A program made the translations under genes and the position numbers. A stretch of 64,000 bases of DNA. It comes from Singulisphaera sp. GP187 (GTDB lineage: Bacteria > Planctomycetota > Phycisphaerae > Phycisphaerales > SM1A02). This document shows, piece after piece, positions 1 to 9,680 of the stretch (within the stretch, counting starts at the first letter, position 1; every line of letters begins with the position of its first letter). Below the pieces are notes generated by a model. The model searched no databases. It was not told the DNA's origin and was given only the letters and a program-made list of their open reading frames with translations. The stretch spans positions 186,001 to 250,000 of the forward strand of contig CAMBOV010000001.1 in NCBI GenBank assembly GCA_945869475.1, read 5' to 3'.

Positions 1-2411
1 AATCCTTGCCGGAGCACGCCATTAAATGAGAGGTTTCCGTTGCGACCGAGGCCATACTGGTAGAGCGATGGAACGATGTCGCTGAGAATGAAGTTCGTAT
101 CGGTTGGATCGGGTCCAAGATCGGTCGTTTCAATCGTCGCGAAGTACTCAGGAAAGTCAGGATCGGTCAGGCGAATCTGAGCAAGTGCGACTGCAGAGAC
201 CTTGGCAATAGGCAGTGCGCCATCGTGCGTTCCGAGAGCGATCGTCTCAAAATTTTCACGAAAGAGCAGGCTTTGATCTTCGCACTCATCGGGAATGCTG
301 TTCGAATTGATGTCTTGACTCTCACCGTTTGCGATGTCACACGCATCTGGAATCTGATTCTGATTGCAGTCGATGGGGCTTGGAATTCCAGGATCTTCCT
401 GGGCAGTTTCGCACTCGTCCGGAATGCCGTTGGCATCGCAATCATCATTGGTGCCATCGAGCGCTTCGACAAAGTCGTCGATGAGATTGTTGTTGCAGTC
501 ATTGACGGGAAAGATGCTGCAGCGAAAGCGGGCGAAGTCGAACTTGACTTGAGAGATCGAGCGGGAGTTGTTCGCGCTGTCTTGCCCCGCATCGTCGATG
601 GTGACATCCGACGCGACCACCATCGCTGCAGGCGAACTCGGATCGTCATCTGCCTCTTGATCGCAGTCGCCCGGACCAACGCCACTTCCCGGAACGTATT
701 GAGCATCGGTGCCCAGACCATCTGGAGAAATCGCACTGCAGTCAAAGTCGAATTCGAGACCGGCTGGAGTGTCGTCGTCGTCCGGTCCCTCGTAGTCCGC
801 CCACGTCTTCTCAGGGTTCGAGAATCCAGGCAAACGCGCGTTACCTCCAGCTGCATAGGCCATCACGGTTCGAAAGTTGTCGTCGCCGAATCCGAACGAA
901 TCGGGAAAGAGTGCATCCTGTGGCGCAGCGCTTGGCGCATCATGATCGTGTTGGCAACCAAAGTTGTGACCGAGTTCATGCGCATAGACGAGGTCGCCCA
1001 GAATCGTCTGATCGAGCAGGCAATAGGGCGACTCTGAAAACGCGCGCAGCGTCGAGACGTTCGATGGACCCAACGCGCCCGCGGTCGTATCGACAATGGG
1101 ATGAGGATTCGCTGGAATCGAAAGCCCAGCCATTGCTTGTGCGCCGTTGTTCGCATCATTCATGACGCTTGCGAGTCCGACGAACGCGCTATCTGAGCCG
1201 TAGTCCATGCCGACGAGAGCGACCGAGTCTGCGCCGAGGGCGTCACGCCACGTCTGCACGTAGTCGAGGATTCCATCGTTGTAGTTCTGGAGACGGGACA
1301 GATCGACTCCTTGTCCAGTGCTCACGAATGGTTCTTCTTGACCGAAGAAACCGTCCGCGACGAGTGCGCCGACGAGTCGAAGGCGCGGCGTGCAGACGTC
1401 CGTTTCGGCTGGGGTCACACCGGCGCGTGCTTCATGCGCTGAGGCTGTCGGTGGAGGATCGAGCCCGTCGCCACAGGAAACCGGGCTTGTAAAGGGAATC
1501 GTCAATGCTGCAGTGCCGGGCGCGGGGTACTCGCCGTAGCCGCACTGGGTGTTGAGTTGGTTGTCTGCATCCTGTCCGTTGAAGGATGTCGCTCCCTGAC
1601 CTGCCGAGTTCTTCAGCGCGAGGTTCGCTTGAGCAACCGTCAGCACCGCTTGGTCGTAGGCCGTTGAACCAGAGGCCACGATCGCCTCATTCGCATCGAC
1701 CGAGAAGACAAAGAGCACATCGATGATGATTCCGCCGTCCTTCACGAGACCAGGTGGAATCTCGAAGGGAATCACTTCGGGTGGGCAGGGAGTGAGTGTG
1801 CCGGCGATGCCGCCCTCGACGAGCAGAGGTTCACGGGTCGAATTGGGGTTCTCAGAGCGCACGCGACCCACACCACATTCAAGCGCTCCGTAGTTCGGGC
1901 GTACGGTCAGTTTGTAGCCACCCAGCGCCATCGCCGAGAGCGCGTACGCGACGCCATCACGTCGGAGGAAATAGCCTGTGAGGCGCGGTCCAACCTGCGA
2001 GATGACGCCGTAGAGGGCGTTTCGACTCTCACCACTTGTGAAGTAGATTTGTTTTTCGTCCGCGCCAGTCCATCCACGTCGCGAGACAACGAGGTCGAGC
2101 GCACTGCCATCGGGGGTCGTGAAGAGCATCGGATCGCCGACTTTGAGCGATCGAATGGTCTCGGCCGTGACGTTTGGTGAGGCGGCACCTGCTCGACCGA
2201 GCGCCGAGAGGTCAGCGCGGCTGACGCCAAGTTGCGGCAGCACTCTCGCCTCACTCGACTCAGTCTGCGTTGCCGCACCCTTGGGCGCTGCAACGGTGAT
2301 TGTGGTTGCAGGGGTGCGCTTCGCAACCTTGCCGCCTTCGGTCGTCGCAATTGAAAGTGAAGTGACAGTCAGACAAGCCAAAGCGATCATGGAATAGGTG
2401 GCAGTTTTCAT
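1..2411 (-). CDS. Secreted M12-like zinc metalloprotease, 3' end beyond window
   Basis: The frame opens with ATG at 2411 and stays open to base 1, so at least 803 residues are visible and the C-terminus lies outside. Residues 1-22 look like a signal peptide. The zinc site HELGHNFGCQHD is at residues 478-489 (H478, E479, H482, H488), followed about 30 residues later by VMAYAAG, a plausible Met-turn; together these indicate a reprolysin/metzincin-type endopeptidase (M12 group). After the catalytic domain, about residues 635-710 hold four calcium-loop-like repeats of the form DCNNNLIDD, DCDANGIPDEC, DCNQNQIPDAC, DINSNSIPDEC, similar to thrombospondin type 3 repeats common in planctomycete exported proteins. 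The start has only a weak GAGA-like ribosome site. It shares strand with the subtilisin-like protease just upstream. Family is well supported; substrate unknown. Confidence 0.85.
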   Translation of the reverse strand, partial: MKTATYSMIALACLTVTSLSIATTEGGKVAKRTPATTITVAAPKGAATQTESSEARVLPQLGVSRADLSALGRAGAASPNVTAETIRSLKVGDPMLFTTPDGSALDLVVSRRGWTGADEKQIYFTSGESRNALYGVISQVGPRLTGYFLRRDGVAYALSAMALGGYKLTVRPNYGALECGVGRVRSENPNSTREPLLVEGGIAGTLTPCPPEVIPFEIPPGLVKDGGIIIDVLFVFSVDANEAIVASGSTAYDQAVLTVAQANLALKNSAGQGATSFNGQDADNQLNTQCGYGEYPAPGTAALTIPFTSPVSCGDGLDPPPTASAHEARAGVTPAETDVCTPRLRLVGALVADGFFGQEEPFVSTGQGVDLSRLQNYNDGILDYVQTWRDALGADSVALVGMDYGSDSAFVGLASVMNDANNGAQAMAGLSIPANPHPIVDTTAGALGPSNVSTLRAFSESPYCLLDQTILGDLVYAHELGHNFGCQHDHDAPSAAPQDALFPDSFGFGDDNFRTVMAYAAGGNARLPGFSNPEKTWADYEGPDDDDTPAGLEFDFDCSAISPDGLGTDAQYVPGSGVGPGDCDQEADDDPSSPAAMVVASDVTIDDAGQDSANNSRSISQVKFDFARFRCSIFPVNDCNNNLIDDFVEALDGTNDDCDANGIPDECETAQEDPGIPSPIDCNQNQIPDACDIANGESQDINSNSIPDECEDQSLLFRENFETIALGTHDGALPIAKVSAVALAQIRLTDPDFPEYFATIETTDLGPDPTDTNFILSDIVPSLYQYGLGRNGNLSFNGVLRQG

Positions 2412-2626
2412 GAAATGTTCTCAATGAGCTCTGAAACGGGTTTCTGCGAGGGGCGAATCATGTTGAAATGATTGGGAAGTTGCCAACCCAATGACTCTCA
2501 CGATCCTGCGACGCCCCGCAGGCTAATGAAAGCAACATAGGGTCGGAATTGCGAAAGTCAAACGAAAGCGAGAGAAACGAATGGATTTGTAGATGTGTGT
2601 TGATAGGGCGCTTTGAAGGAACGGGT

Positions 2627-5593
2627 TTATGGGCAGGGCGGAGGCACCGCGATGAGCGGTGAGTTGTAATTGATAAGCACTTGATCGAGCCAGATCTGAG
2701 TCTGCCCAAGTCCGCCGATCGGAAACACAACGACGCGGGCAGCGAGCTGCACTCCCGCACCATTGTTGAATGCATAACTTGCTGGGTTGGCGCAGGCTCC
2801 GAGAGTGAATTGCGGAAGCGTCTGATTGACGGTCGTGAATGTGGCGAGGTACGGCGGAAGGAAGTTCCAGCGATTCATCGACCCGTCGTACAAGAACACC
2901 ATCACGAATGCGCTTCCAACGCTCGACGCGCGACCGGTCACAGAGACAGAGACTCGTTCGAGATCGACTGGAGCTGCCAAGTCGGTGGTGCGAATCACCT
3001 GGACGTCCAAGATGCGTTTCGACGGCGGGTACATGAGCGGAGGTCCGAGCCCAGACGCTGAACTGCCTGGTCGAGCCGTGCGAGCCTTGACAAACTTGTT
3101 GTCAGCCTCGCGGATGCTGAATGGAGTTCCTGAGACGAGCGAACCGCAGACGATCTTGAAGGTCGACTGATTTCCATCGTAAAAATCACCGTTGATTGTT
3201 GAAACGCCAAGCCGTCGCATGTTGGGGAAGCCAGCGACTGCTCCCGCCTCACCGCCACCCGCGCCCACGGTGTCTCCGTAGGCGGCGTCGACCCAGTTTG
3301 TGATCTGCGGTTGACCGCATTGTGGATAGAGGTTTTCGTTGTCCTGGAAGAGTTCGACCATGTTCTCGGGACTGAAGGGCTGACCCTCATAGACCTGCTT
3401 CGCGAGCGCCTGGATGAGTCCGACCACTCCGCCAATCTGAGCAGTCGCGGCGCTGGTGCCGCCCCATGCCGCTGTGTACGAGCGAAGTCGATTGATCTCA
3501 TACTCAGCAGTTGCAGGATTCGTCGAGACTGGATCGCTCGTTCCGCAGAAGAGGTCGCCGTATCCAAGAGTGCAGACTCCCGATCCCCATGCTGAGACGG
3601 TCACCGTGCCCGCACCCGAGAAGTTGCTTGTTCCAGTGCGGCAGTAGTTGAGTCCTGGGTAGACCGTCGCTCCGACTGGAGCCACGATCGCTTGAAAGCC
3701 CGGCCAGACGCCACCGACCACGATTGCAGACTCAGTGCCTTCGAGTGGGATGTTCACCTCTTGGGCGCCATTTCCTGCCGCAAGCACGAAGTTCACACCG
3801 AGTCCGAGTCCGGTCGTGATGATCGCTGCGCGCGATGCGATCGTGTTGAGCGGCTGATTCAACTCAGCAATTGGCATCACGATGATGTTGCCTGGATTGG
3901 GGTCAGCCGTCGTAATCGTTGAGAGGAGGCTGACGGCGTTGAGCATCGCAGTCAGCGTTCGTCCTTGTTCTTCGAACGATTCCGTTGGGAAGAAATACGC
4001 CTGAGAACTTGGGACGATTCCCGTGGTACCGATGCTGTTCTCGTTGGCAAAGAGCACGCCAAGTGAGGCGGTGCCGTGGGCTGGAGCCGTGCTAAACGCG
4101 CCAGAGAATGTCGGCGGTGGACTCGACTGATCATTGATGATCAGCGGAGTCTGACCCGGTTCCACAGTGATCTTTGTGATTCCTGTGATTGGGTCAATGA
4201 GATCCTCGTGATTGACGAGCGCTGATGGCTCGATCAAAGCGATCTTGATGTTTCGCAATTGAGGGCCATCGGTGCCAGGGAACTGCTCGAGCAGGGCTCC
4301 GATTGCGTCGATGTCGATGCCTCCGCCGCGGAAGCCGCTTACGTTTGCGAAGGTCGTGAATGGACCGAAATCTGGAAGAGGTGGATTTGGACCCGTGTAT
4401 GGATCGGGTGCTCGCTGAGCGGTTGTGTACACCGCGAGAGGAGCACTGCCTGGCGCGGCCTCTGGCGGCGGTGGATTCTCGAGCATCGTTGCATCGAAGA
4501 GTGGTGAAGGCTCTTGCGGGTTGGGAGTGATGGGATTCCCGCTCCCGCCAGGAACGGTGTATCCGACCGTCGAATAGCAGTCATCGTAGAACCCGATGGC
4601 GAGAGCGGCACAGTCAACATCCCACGAGATTGTGCAGCAGGTGACGTCTTCAAAGCACACGGTGCGACAACATGCATAGTTAATCGAACCTGGGATCGAA
4701 TGCGCGATGAATGGCGATGTCTGAAGGAGGAGTGACTCTTCGGTCGGCGACCACGGGGCGGCAAATGGCGGCGGTGGAACTGGCTGCGGCTGAAGGCATG
4801 TGTCGTATGGACCAGCACCACCAAAGGCCGACGGACCAACCAGAAGCGCGAGCGTCGCGCAGACTTCGTCCCACGAGATAGTGCATATCGGCCGCAGCGC
4901 AGTCACAGTTCCACAGGTCACAGCGTCTGAACAGTATCCAACGGGATTCCCTTGATCGTCTGTGGTTCCAGGATGTGGATAATCGCATGGAAGCGCCGTG
5001 CAGGTTCCATCCGATGGACCGCACTGGCCGCACGCGTTGCCTCCCATCGGAGCCATCATGAGTTCAGTCTTCGCCTCGATTTCAACCCACACGACTTCGG
5101 GTAGGGCGAGAAAATCACGCGCAGCGCCGAGCAATTGGCTCGGGGCGATCCCTTCGAGGTACATCATCGACGCAAGGTCGGGCATCGCCCTTCCGCTGCG
5201 GATTTCCGCGCGACTGCGCAAGTCATCGAGCATCAGCGGGTCGTTGTTGATTGCTTGGCGGATGGTGGCGCCGTACTTCGCGAGCAATCCGGTTGGTTGG
5301 GCGAGATCAGCTCCCTTGAGAGTGAACAGTTCTGTGTTCGCGGTCCGTGGAGCTCGCACGAGCAGATTCGGGTCGAACATCACGATGAGGCGTCCCGTGT
5401 ACAGAGCGGTTGCGCGCGTGGGATCCACTGGTAGAACGAGTTTGCTGAAGTCTTTGGTCGCGATCTTGGTCTGAAGTGGCGCGCGCACAACCGGTTTGTT
5501 CGCGCGTTGTGCAACCTTCTGAGCCGCGGCGTTTCCTTCCGAATGAACTGCAATGAGACCGAGGGTCAAGATCAGCGTGAGAAGTAGGCGCAT
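2627..5593 (-). CDS. Secreted subtilisin-like (S8) protease with cysteine-rich insert
   Basis: The ATG at 5593 is preferred over the upstream extension because it begins a clear signal peptide (MRLLLTLILTLGLIAVHS); product 988 residues. Residues about 60-180 resemble a protease propeptide. Residues about 183-340 contain two cysteine-rich units with TISWDEVC and TISWDVDC cores, the same repeat that fills the large protein at 55756-59724. The S8 domain follows: HGTASLG with H506, the oxyanion region AAGNG with N608, and GGTSAAT with catalytic S714. The position normally held by the catalytic Asp reads IALIEPSALVNHEDL, so it is Glu455 here. The C-terminal 200 residues look beta-rich. Expected to be exported and to cleave proteins outside the cytoplasm, though the Asp-to-Glu change leaves activity uncertain. 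Confidence 0.85.
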   Translation of the reverse strand: MRLLLTLILTLGLIAVHSEGNAAAQKVAQRANKPVVRAPLQTKIATKDFSKLVLPVDPTRATALYTGRLIVMFDPNLLVRAPRTANTELFTLKGADLAQPTGLLAKYGATIRQAINNDPLMLDDLRSRAEIRSGRAMPDLASMMYLEGIAPSQLLGAARDFLALPEVVWVEIEAKTELMMAPMGGNACGQCGPSDGTCTALPCDYPHPGTTDDQGNPVGYCSDAVTCGTVTALRPICTISWDEVCATLALLVGPSAFGGAGPYDTCLQPQPVPPPPFAAPWSPTEESLLLQTSPFIAHSIPGSINYACCRTVCFEDVTCCTISWDVDCAALAIGFYDDCYSTVGYTVPGGSGNPITPNPQEPSPLFDATMLENPPPPEAAPGSAPLAVYTTAQRAPDPYTGPNPPLPDFGPFTTFANVSGFRGGGIDIDAIGALLEQFPGTDGPQLRNIKIALIEPSALVNHEDLIDPITGITKITVEPGQTPLIINDQSSPPPTFSGAFSTAPAHGTASLGVLFANENSIGTTGIVPSSQAYFFPTESFEEQGRTLTAMLNAVSLLSTITTADPNPGNIIVMPIAELNQPLNTIASRAAIITTGLGLGVNFVLAAGNGAQEVNIPLEGTESAIVVGGVWPGFQAIVAPVGATVYPGLNYCRTGTSNFSGAGTVTVSAWGSGVCTLGYGDLFCGTSDPVSTNPATAEYEINRLRSYTAAWGGTSAATAQIGGVVGLIQALAKQVYEGQPFSPENMVELFQDNENLYPQCGQPQITNWVDAAYGDTVGAGGGEAGAVAGFPNMRRLGVSTINGDFYDGNQSTFKIVCGSLVSGTPFSIREADNKFVKARTARPGSSASGLGPPLMYPPSKRILDVQVIRTTDLAAPVDLERVSVSVTGRASSVGSAFVMVFLYDGSMNRWNFLPPYLATFTTVNQTLPQFTLGACANPASYAFNNGAGVQLAARVVVFPIGGLGQTQIWLDQVLINYNSPLIAVPPPCP

Positions 5594-5792
5594 GAGAAAT
5601 TGCAACTCCAAGAAGTCGTCACCGTGGTGAGCACAGAGACGTGTCGTGTTTCGAGACGGGGGCGATTCAAAACTCAAAACCAAATTGAGTTCGGCGAGTG
5701 TAGCACTTGGTATTACGCAAGGAAAGGCAGTGTCGATTCGAACACTTGCGATGTTTGAGACTTGGGAGGCACCCCGCTGAACGGTCGAGGTG

Positions 5793-7130
5793 TCACCCAG
5801 AGATTTGGCGTTGGCGTAAGACGCGAAAGCCAATGTCTCGTCGATGAAAAGCTCCCTGAAACTCGATCGACTGAGCACTCGCCGTCGCCTGTTTGGCGGC
5901 GGCTTCGAGGTCATCCCCCAGGCTTGTCACGCCGACAACTCTGCCTCCGTTCGTGACAGTTTCACCCTTTTTGGCAGCTTTCGTCGCGCCGTGAAACATC
6001 ATCGCGACGCCCGAGTCTGCGGTCGCGCGGTCGAGCGGGATGAGTCCCTTGATCAATTGCCCCTTGGTGGTCGCGCCGGGGTACCCATGCGCGCAGACAA
6101 CCACACAGCAGGCAGTCCGAGGATCAAACGAGAATTCAACTTCGTCGAGTCGGCCCTGCGCGGTGAGCCAGAGAGTTCGCAAGAGGTCTCCCCGAAATCG
6201 AGCCATCAGCACTTGCGTTTCAGGATCGCCAAATCTGCAGTTGAACTCGAGCACCTTGGGACCCGCGGGTGTGAGCATGAGTCCTGCGAAGAGCACTCCC
6301 CGAAACTCGATTCCTTGGCGGCGAAGTCCATCGATCGCTGGCACGAAGACATCGCGCGCGATCGACTGAAGATCTTGATCAGTGAGCAAGGGAGTCGGAC
6401 AGAATGCGCCCATTCCGCCCGTGTTGGGTCCTGTGTCACCTTCGCCAACCTGCTTGTGATCTTGGACGGTGTCGAGCAGTGTGATGGTTCGTCCGTCAAC
6501 GAGCGCGAGCACCGAAACTTCTTGCCCTTCGAGCCGCTCTTCGATGACGATCGAATCGCCGGCCGCACCGAACTCGCGTTGTTCCATGCACCGTTTCACC
6601 GCAGCAATTGCCTCGTCCTTGTTCTTGCAGACTGCAACGCCCTTGCCGGCGCAGAGTCCGGTCGCTTTCACGACGCAGGGTTCGTCACGCTCGGTGACGT
6701 ACGCGAGTGCCGCAGTCAGAGTCGTACAGACGCGACCCTCAGCCGTCGGAATCGACGTTTGCCGCATGATCGTCTTTGCGTACGCCTTGTCCCATTCGAG
6801 ACGCGCGGCTGCGCGAGTGGGACCGAAGATCGCACGATCGGGCGACGCAAGTGCGTCGACCATTCCCTCGCTGAGCGGACCTTCAGGACCGATGATGATG
6901 AATCCGATCTTTTCTTGAACGAGCCACCGTTCGAGGTAATACTTTCGCTTCAGCGAAAACTCTTCGGGACACGCTGTTCCAAGTTCAAGCAACCCAGCAT
7001 TCGCGCTCGACTCAACCCAGAGTTTTCCGAGGTGGGGAGATTGAGTCAGGCGCCACGCCAATGCGTGCTCGCGCCCGCCCGTTCCAACGAGCAGCACATT
7101 CAACTTTTCTGGGATCGGTTCGGAGGTCAT
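5793..7130 (-). CDS. purD: Phosphoribosylamine-glycine ligase
   Basis: Second step of purine synthesis: joins 5-phosphoribosylamine and glycine with ATP to give glycinamide ribonucleotide, in the cytosol. The 445 residues are close to the usual family length. The N-terminal GTGGREHA motif is at residues 16-23, the ATP-grasp domain includes GPNTGGMGAF (234-243), and the metal/nucleotide-binding EFNCRFGDPETQ lies at 295-306. A C-terminal domain with the typical NGGRVVGVT segment follows. Starts at ATG 7130. It stands alone, 97 bp from the divergent unknown gene at 7228 and 199 bp from the S8 protease gene; no other purine gene is adjacent (purA is at 59742). Confidence 0.97.
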   Translation of the reverse strand: MTSEPIPEKLNVLLVGTGGREHALAWRLTQSPHLGKLWVESSANAGLLELGTACPEEFSLKRKYYLERWLVQEKIGFIIIGPEGPLSEGMVDALASPDRAIFGPTRAAARLEWDKAYAKTIMRQTSIPTAEGRVCTTLTAALAYVTERDEPCVVKATGLCAGKGVAVCKNKDEAIAAVKRCMEQREFGAAGDSIVIEERLEGQEVSVLALVDGRTITLLDTVQDHKQVGEGDTGPNTGGMGAFCPTPLLTDQDLQSIARDVFVPAIDGLRRQGIEFRGVLFAGLMLTPAGPKVLEFNCRFGDPETQVLMARFRGDLLRTLWLTAQGRLDEVEFSFDPRTACCVVVCAHGYPGATTKGQLIKGLIPLDRATADSGVAMMFHGATKAAKKGETVTNGGRVVGVTSLGDDLEAAAKQATASAQSIEFQGAFHRRDIGFRVLRQRQISG

Positions 7131-7227
7131 TGAATTCGGATTTCAGTAGTGCGATGAGCGAGTCGTGACGAAACGGCGAGTGTAACGAAGCAAGAGTTGA
7201 ATTCGGTCTGCTAGCCTTGACTTTCTC

Positions 7228-8700
7228 ATGAACGTGCTCCTCTCTCGCATCGGATTCCCAATTCTGCTCCTCGCATCGACCGCGGTGACATCCACCAGTG
7301 GGTGGTCGCAAGACGCCGCCGTGCTCTCCGTGCTCAACAAGCCACTGAAGGACGTGAGTGAGAAGAACAAGAGCGCAACCGCAATCGTCACTGCGTACTT
7401 GAAGTTGACCCCTCCTCCCATTGAATTCGGGGATGGTTTCAACCAGGCGAGCGTCTGGCCAAAGATGGAGCGATGGGCTGAGGTCTCGCGGTGGGCGAAG
7501 GCAAACGCTCCGATGGGTGAGGCGCTCGTCGCTGCGCAGTTCTCATCGATCTTCGGATTGCCATACGGCACCGCGGGGGTCGATCCCGCGTGGGTGAAGG
7601 CTGGCGTTTCGATCTCGATGGCGCAGAGTGCGGAGCTCGGTCGAGTGCAGTATGGGTACTTCACCGCCGTTCGCGCAATCGGCGCATACGCAACCGCTGA
7701 GATGTATCGACGGGGAGAGGCTGGAGAGTTTCAAGAAGCATTCGCAGTCGGCATCGCCTACAGCCGACTTCTGCGCCAACTCTGCGAGCAATCGATGCTC
7801 GAAGAGAAACTCTTCGCGCTCGAAAATCTCGCTGAAAGCCTCTCCGTTCAGCGAGACTTCATCTGGTCTTTTCTCGACAAGATTCCCGTGGCCGTGCTTC
7901 AGAATGTCGCGTTGAAGGAATACTCATTTCTCAAGCCATCTGACAACGAGAAGTTGCGCCGCTTGCAGATGCCCGAAGGGGATCGCATCGTGGCGGAGGC
8001 GGTTCTTCGAAAGGCGTTGACTCTGAACGCTGGTGACACGGCACTTGACCCTGAAAAGTTCGCTGGAGTGGTCGGGTCGCAAGCATCTGAAGAGGGGGCG
8101 CTCCAACGGTTCAATACACAAGAGATGTGGCGCCGCATCTCAGCGGTCCATGGATCGCTCGAAGCGAGCAACGACAAACTTGCCGACGTCTATGACGATT
8201 GGTGGCGACGATGGAGAGTGCGCCCATTCACCACGCTTCACCAGATGGCGACCGAGTTGTCGAGAACGAATCCAATCAAGTATGCGGCAGTTGTGTCGAT
8301 GGTGCGCGACTTGGAGAAGGCGTTTGTCTGGCGTAACGTTGTGATCGCTGAAGTGAACGGAACAATCATGGCTGCGGGGCTCGCCGGCTACTACGGTGAA
8401 TTCAAACAGACATGGCCCAAGGATCGGGAACGCGCGTACGCAGTGTTCTTTCAGAAGAAATTCGACTTCGACCCGTATGATAAGAAGTATGGTCGATTGC
8501 AATTCAAACAACTGCGCGACCGACAGGCGATCGAGACGCCGCTGGGACGAGTCTGGGCCACCGGCTGTCTGGTCTGGGCCCTCGGCGGAAATCATGAAGA
8601 TGATGATGGCTCGCAGCACTCGACCGACGGCATCGTTGGCGACCTCGTCATCTGGCCGCCGATTCGAGCGCTCGCGCGTGAGCAGGGGCTCATGAAATGA
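7228..8700 (+). CDS. Exported protein of unknown function, coupled to trxB
   Basis: A 490-residue protein I cannot assign to a family. Residues 1-27 look like a signal peptide (hydrophobic PILLLASTAVTS, then GWSQD), with no lipobox and no later membrane helix, so the mature form is probably periplasmic or exported. The body is mostly helical in character and rich in Trp, Arg and Lys. There is no recognisable catalytic motif; a HEDDDGSQHS stretch near the C-terminus (about residue 455) could bind metal but this is speculation. Its stop codon overlaps the trxB start (ATGA at 8697), so the two are probably translated together. The length without internal stops and codon use like the neighbours support a real gene. 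Confidence 0.75.
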   Translation: MNVLLSRIGFPILLLASTAVTSTSGWSQDAAVLSVLNKPLKDVSEKNKSATAIVTAYLKLTPPPIEFGDGFNQASVWPKMERWAEVSRWAKANAPMGEALVAAQFSSIFGLPYGTAGVDPAWVKAGVSISMAQSAELGRVQYGYFTAVRAIGAYATAEMYRRGEAGEFQEAFAVGIAYSRLLRQLCEQSMLEEKLFALENLAESLSVQRDFIWSFLDKIPVAVLQNVALKEYSFLKPSDNEKLRRLQMPEGDRIVAEAVLRKALTLNAGDTALDPEKFAGVVGSQASEEGALQRFNTQEMWRRISAVHGSLEASNDKLADVYDDWWRRWRVRPFTTLHQMATELSRTNPIKYAAVVSMVRDLEKAFVWRNVVIAEVNGTIMAAGLAGYYGEFKQTWPKDRERAYAVFFQKKFDFDPYDKKYGRLQFKQLRDRQAIETPLGRVWATGCLVWALGGNHEDDDGSQHSTDGIVGDLVIWPPIRALAREQGLMK

Positions 8701-9680
8701 CAGTGAGTTCATCGGTTGAGCGAGTGGTGATTATTGGATCTGGACCCGCAGGATGGACGGCCGCGATCTACTGTGCGCGGGCGAATCTCGCTCCACTCTG
8801 TGTCATCGGTGTGCCGCGCTCGGACCCAGCACCGGTGCTTCCGGGCGGTCAGCTGATGTTGACGACAGAGGTCGAAAACTATCCAGGTTTTCCAACGGGC
8901 GTCACCGGTCCTGAGTTGATGGAGCACTTTCAACGACAGGCGAAGCGATTTGGAACGCGCATCTGCGATGATGACGTTGTCTCGTGCGATTTTCAGTCGC
9001 GACCCTTTGTGCTCACGCTCGCAAGCGGTCAGTCGATTCGCGCGTCGAGCGTGATCATCGCAACGGGTGCGACCGCGAACTGGGTGGGGGCGACCAACGA
9101 ACTTCGACTCGCCACTTCAGGGGGTGGAGTCAGCGCATGTGCGGTGTGTGACGGCGCGCTCCCGGTCTACCGCGGCAAAGAACTCGCCGTGATCGGTGGC
9201 GGAGACACCGCGATGGAAGAGGCGACCTATCTCACGAAGTTCGCGTCGAAAGTGTACGTGATTCATCGACGCGACTCGTTTCGCGCATCGAAAGTAATGC
9301 AGGACCGACTCTTCGCCTCGCCCAACGCCGTGGCAGTGTGGAACAAGCGGCTCGTCAACGTCGTCGGCGACGAACGAATCGAAGCGGTTGAACTCGAGGA
9401 CACGGTGAGTGGAGCGCGATCAACGCTGCGCGTTGACGGGCTCTTCGTCGCCATCGGTCACTCGCCGGCCACTCGATTTCTCACTGGCAGCGGAGTTTCG
9501 CTCGACGAAGCGGGATACGTCGCGCTCTCGACGCGATCCTCAGCGACGAATATCGACGGAGTCTTTGCGGCGGGAGACGTTGCCGATGCGCACTACCGAC
9601 AAGCGGTGACCGCCGCAGGCATGGGATGCCAAGCGGCACTCGAATGCGAGCGGTGGCTTGCCGCCAAGGGCATTCACTAG
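8697..9680 (+). CDS. trxB: Thioredoxin reductase (FAD/NAD(P)H-dependent)
   Basis: Flavoprotein that passes electrons from NADPH to thioredoxin through a redox dithiol in the cytosol. The 327 residues match low-molecular-weight bacterial TrxB. The FAD site GSGPAG is at residues 14-19, the redox-active CAVC at 148-151, the NADPH site GGGDTA at 167-172 followed by HRRDSFRAS (190-198), which fits NADP(H) binding, and GVFAAGDVAD near the C-terminus is the second FAD contact. An insertion near residues 40-48 (RSDPAPVLP) is slightly unusual. Translationally coupled to the upstream exported protein by a 4-base overlap; whether that protein is a redox partner is unknown. Confidence 0.93.
   Translation: MTVSSSVERVVIIGSGPAGWTAAIYCARANLAPLCVIGVPRSDPAPVLPGGQLMLTTEVENYPGFPTGVTGPELMEHFQRQAKRFGTRICDDDVVSCDFQSRPFVLTLASGQSIRASSVIIATGATANWVGATNELRLATSGGGVSACAVCDGALPVYRGKELAVIGGGDTAMEEATYLTKFASKVYVIHRRDSFRASKVMQDRLFASPNAVAVWNKRLVNVVGDERIEAVELEDTVSGARSTLRVDGLFVAIGHSPATRFLTGSGVSLDEAGYVALSTRSSATNIDGVFAAGDVADAHYRQAVTAAGMGCQAALECERWLAAKGIH

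Noticed and set aside
5844-7133. 429-codon open frame on the plus strand
   Set aside because: Fully antisense to purD, whose motifs are all intact.
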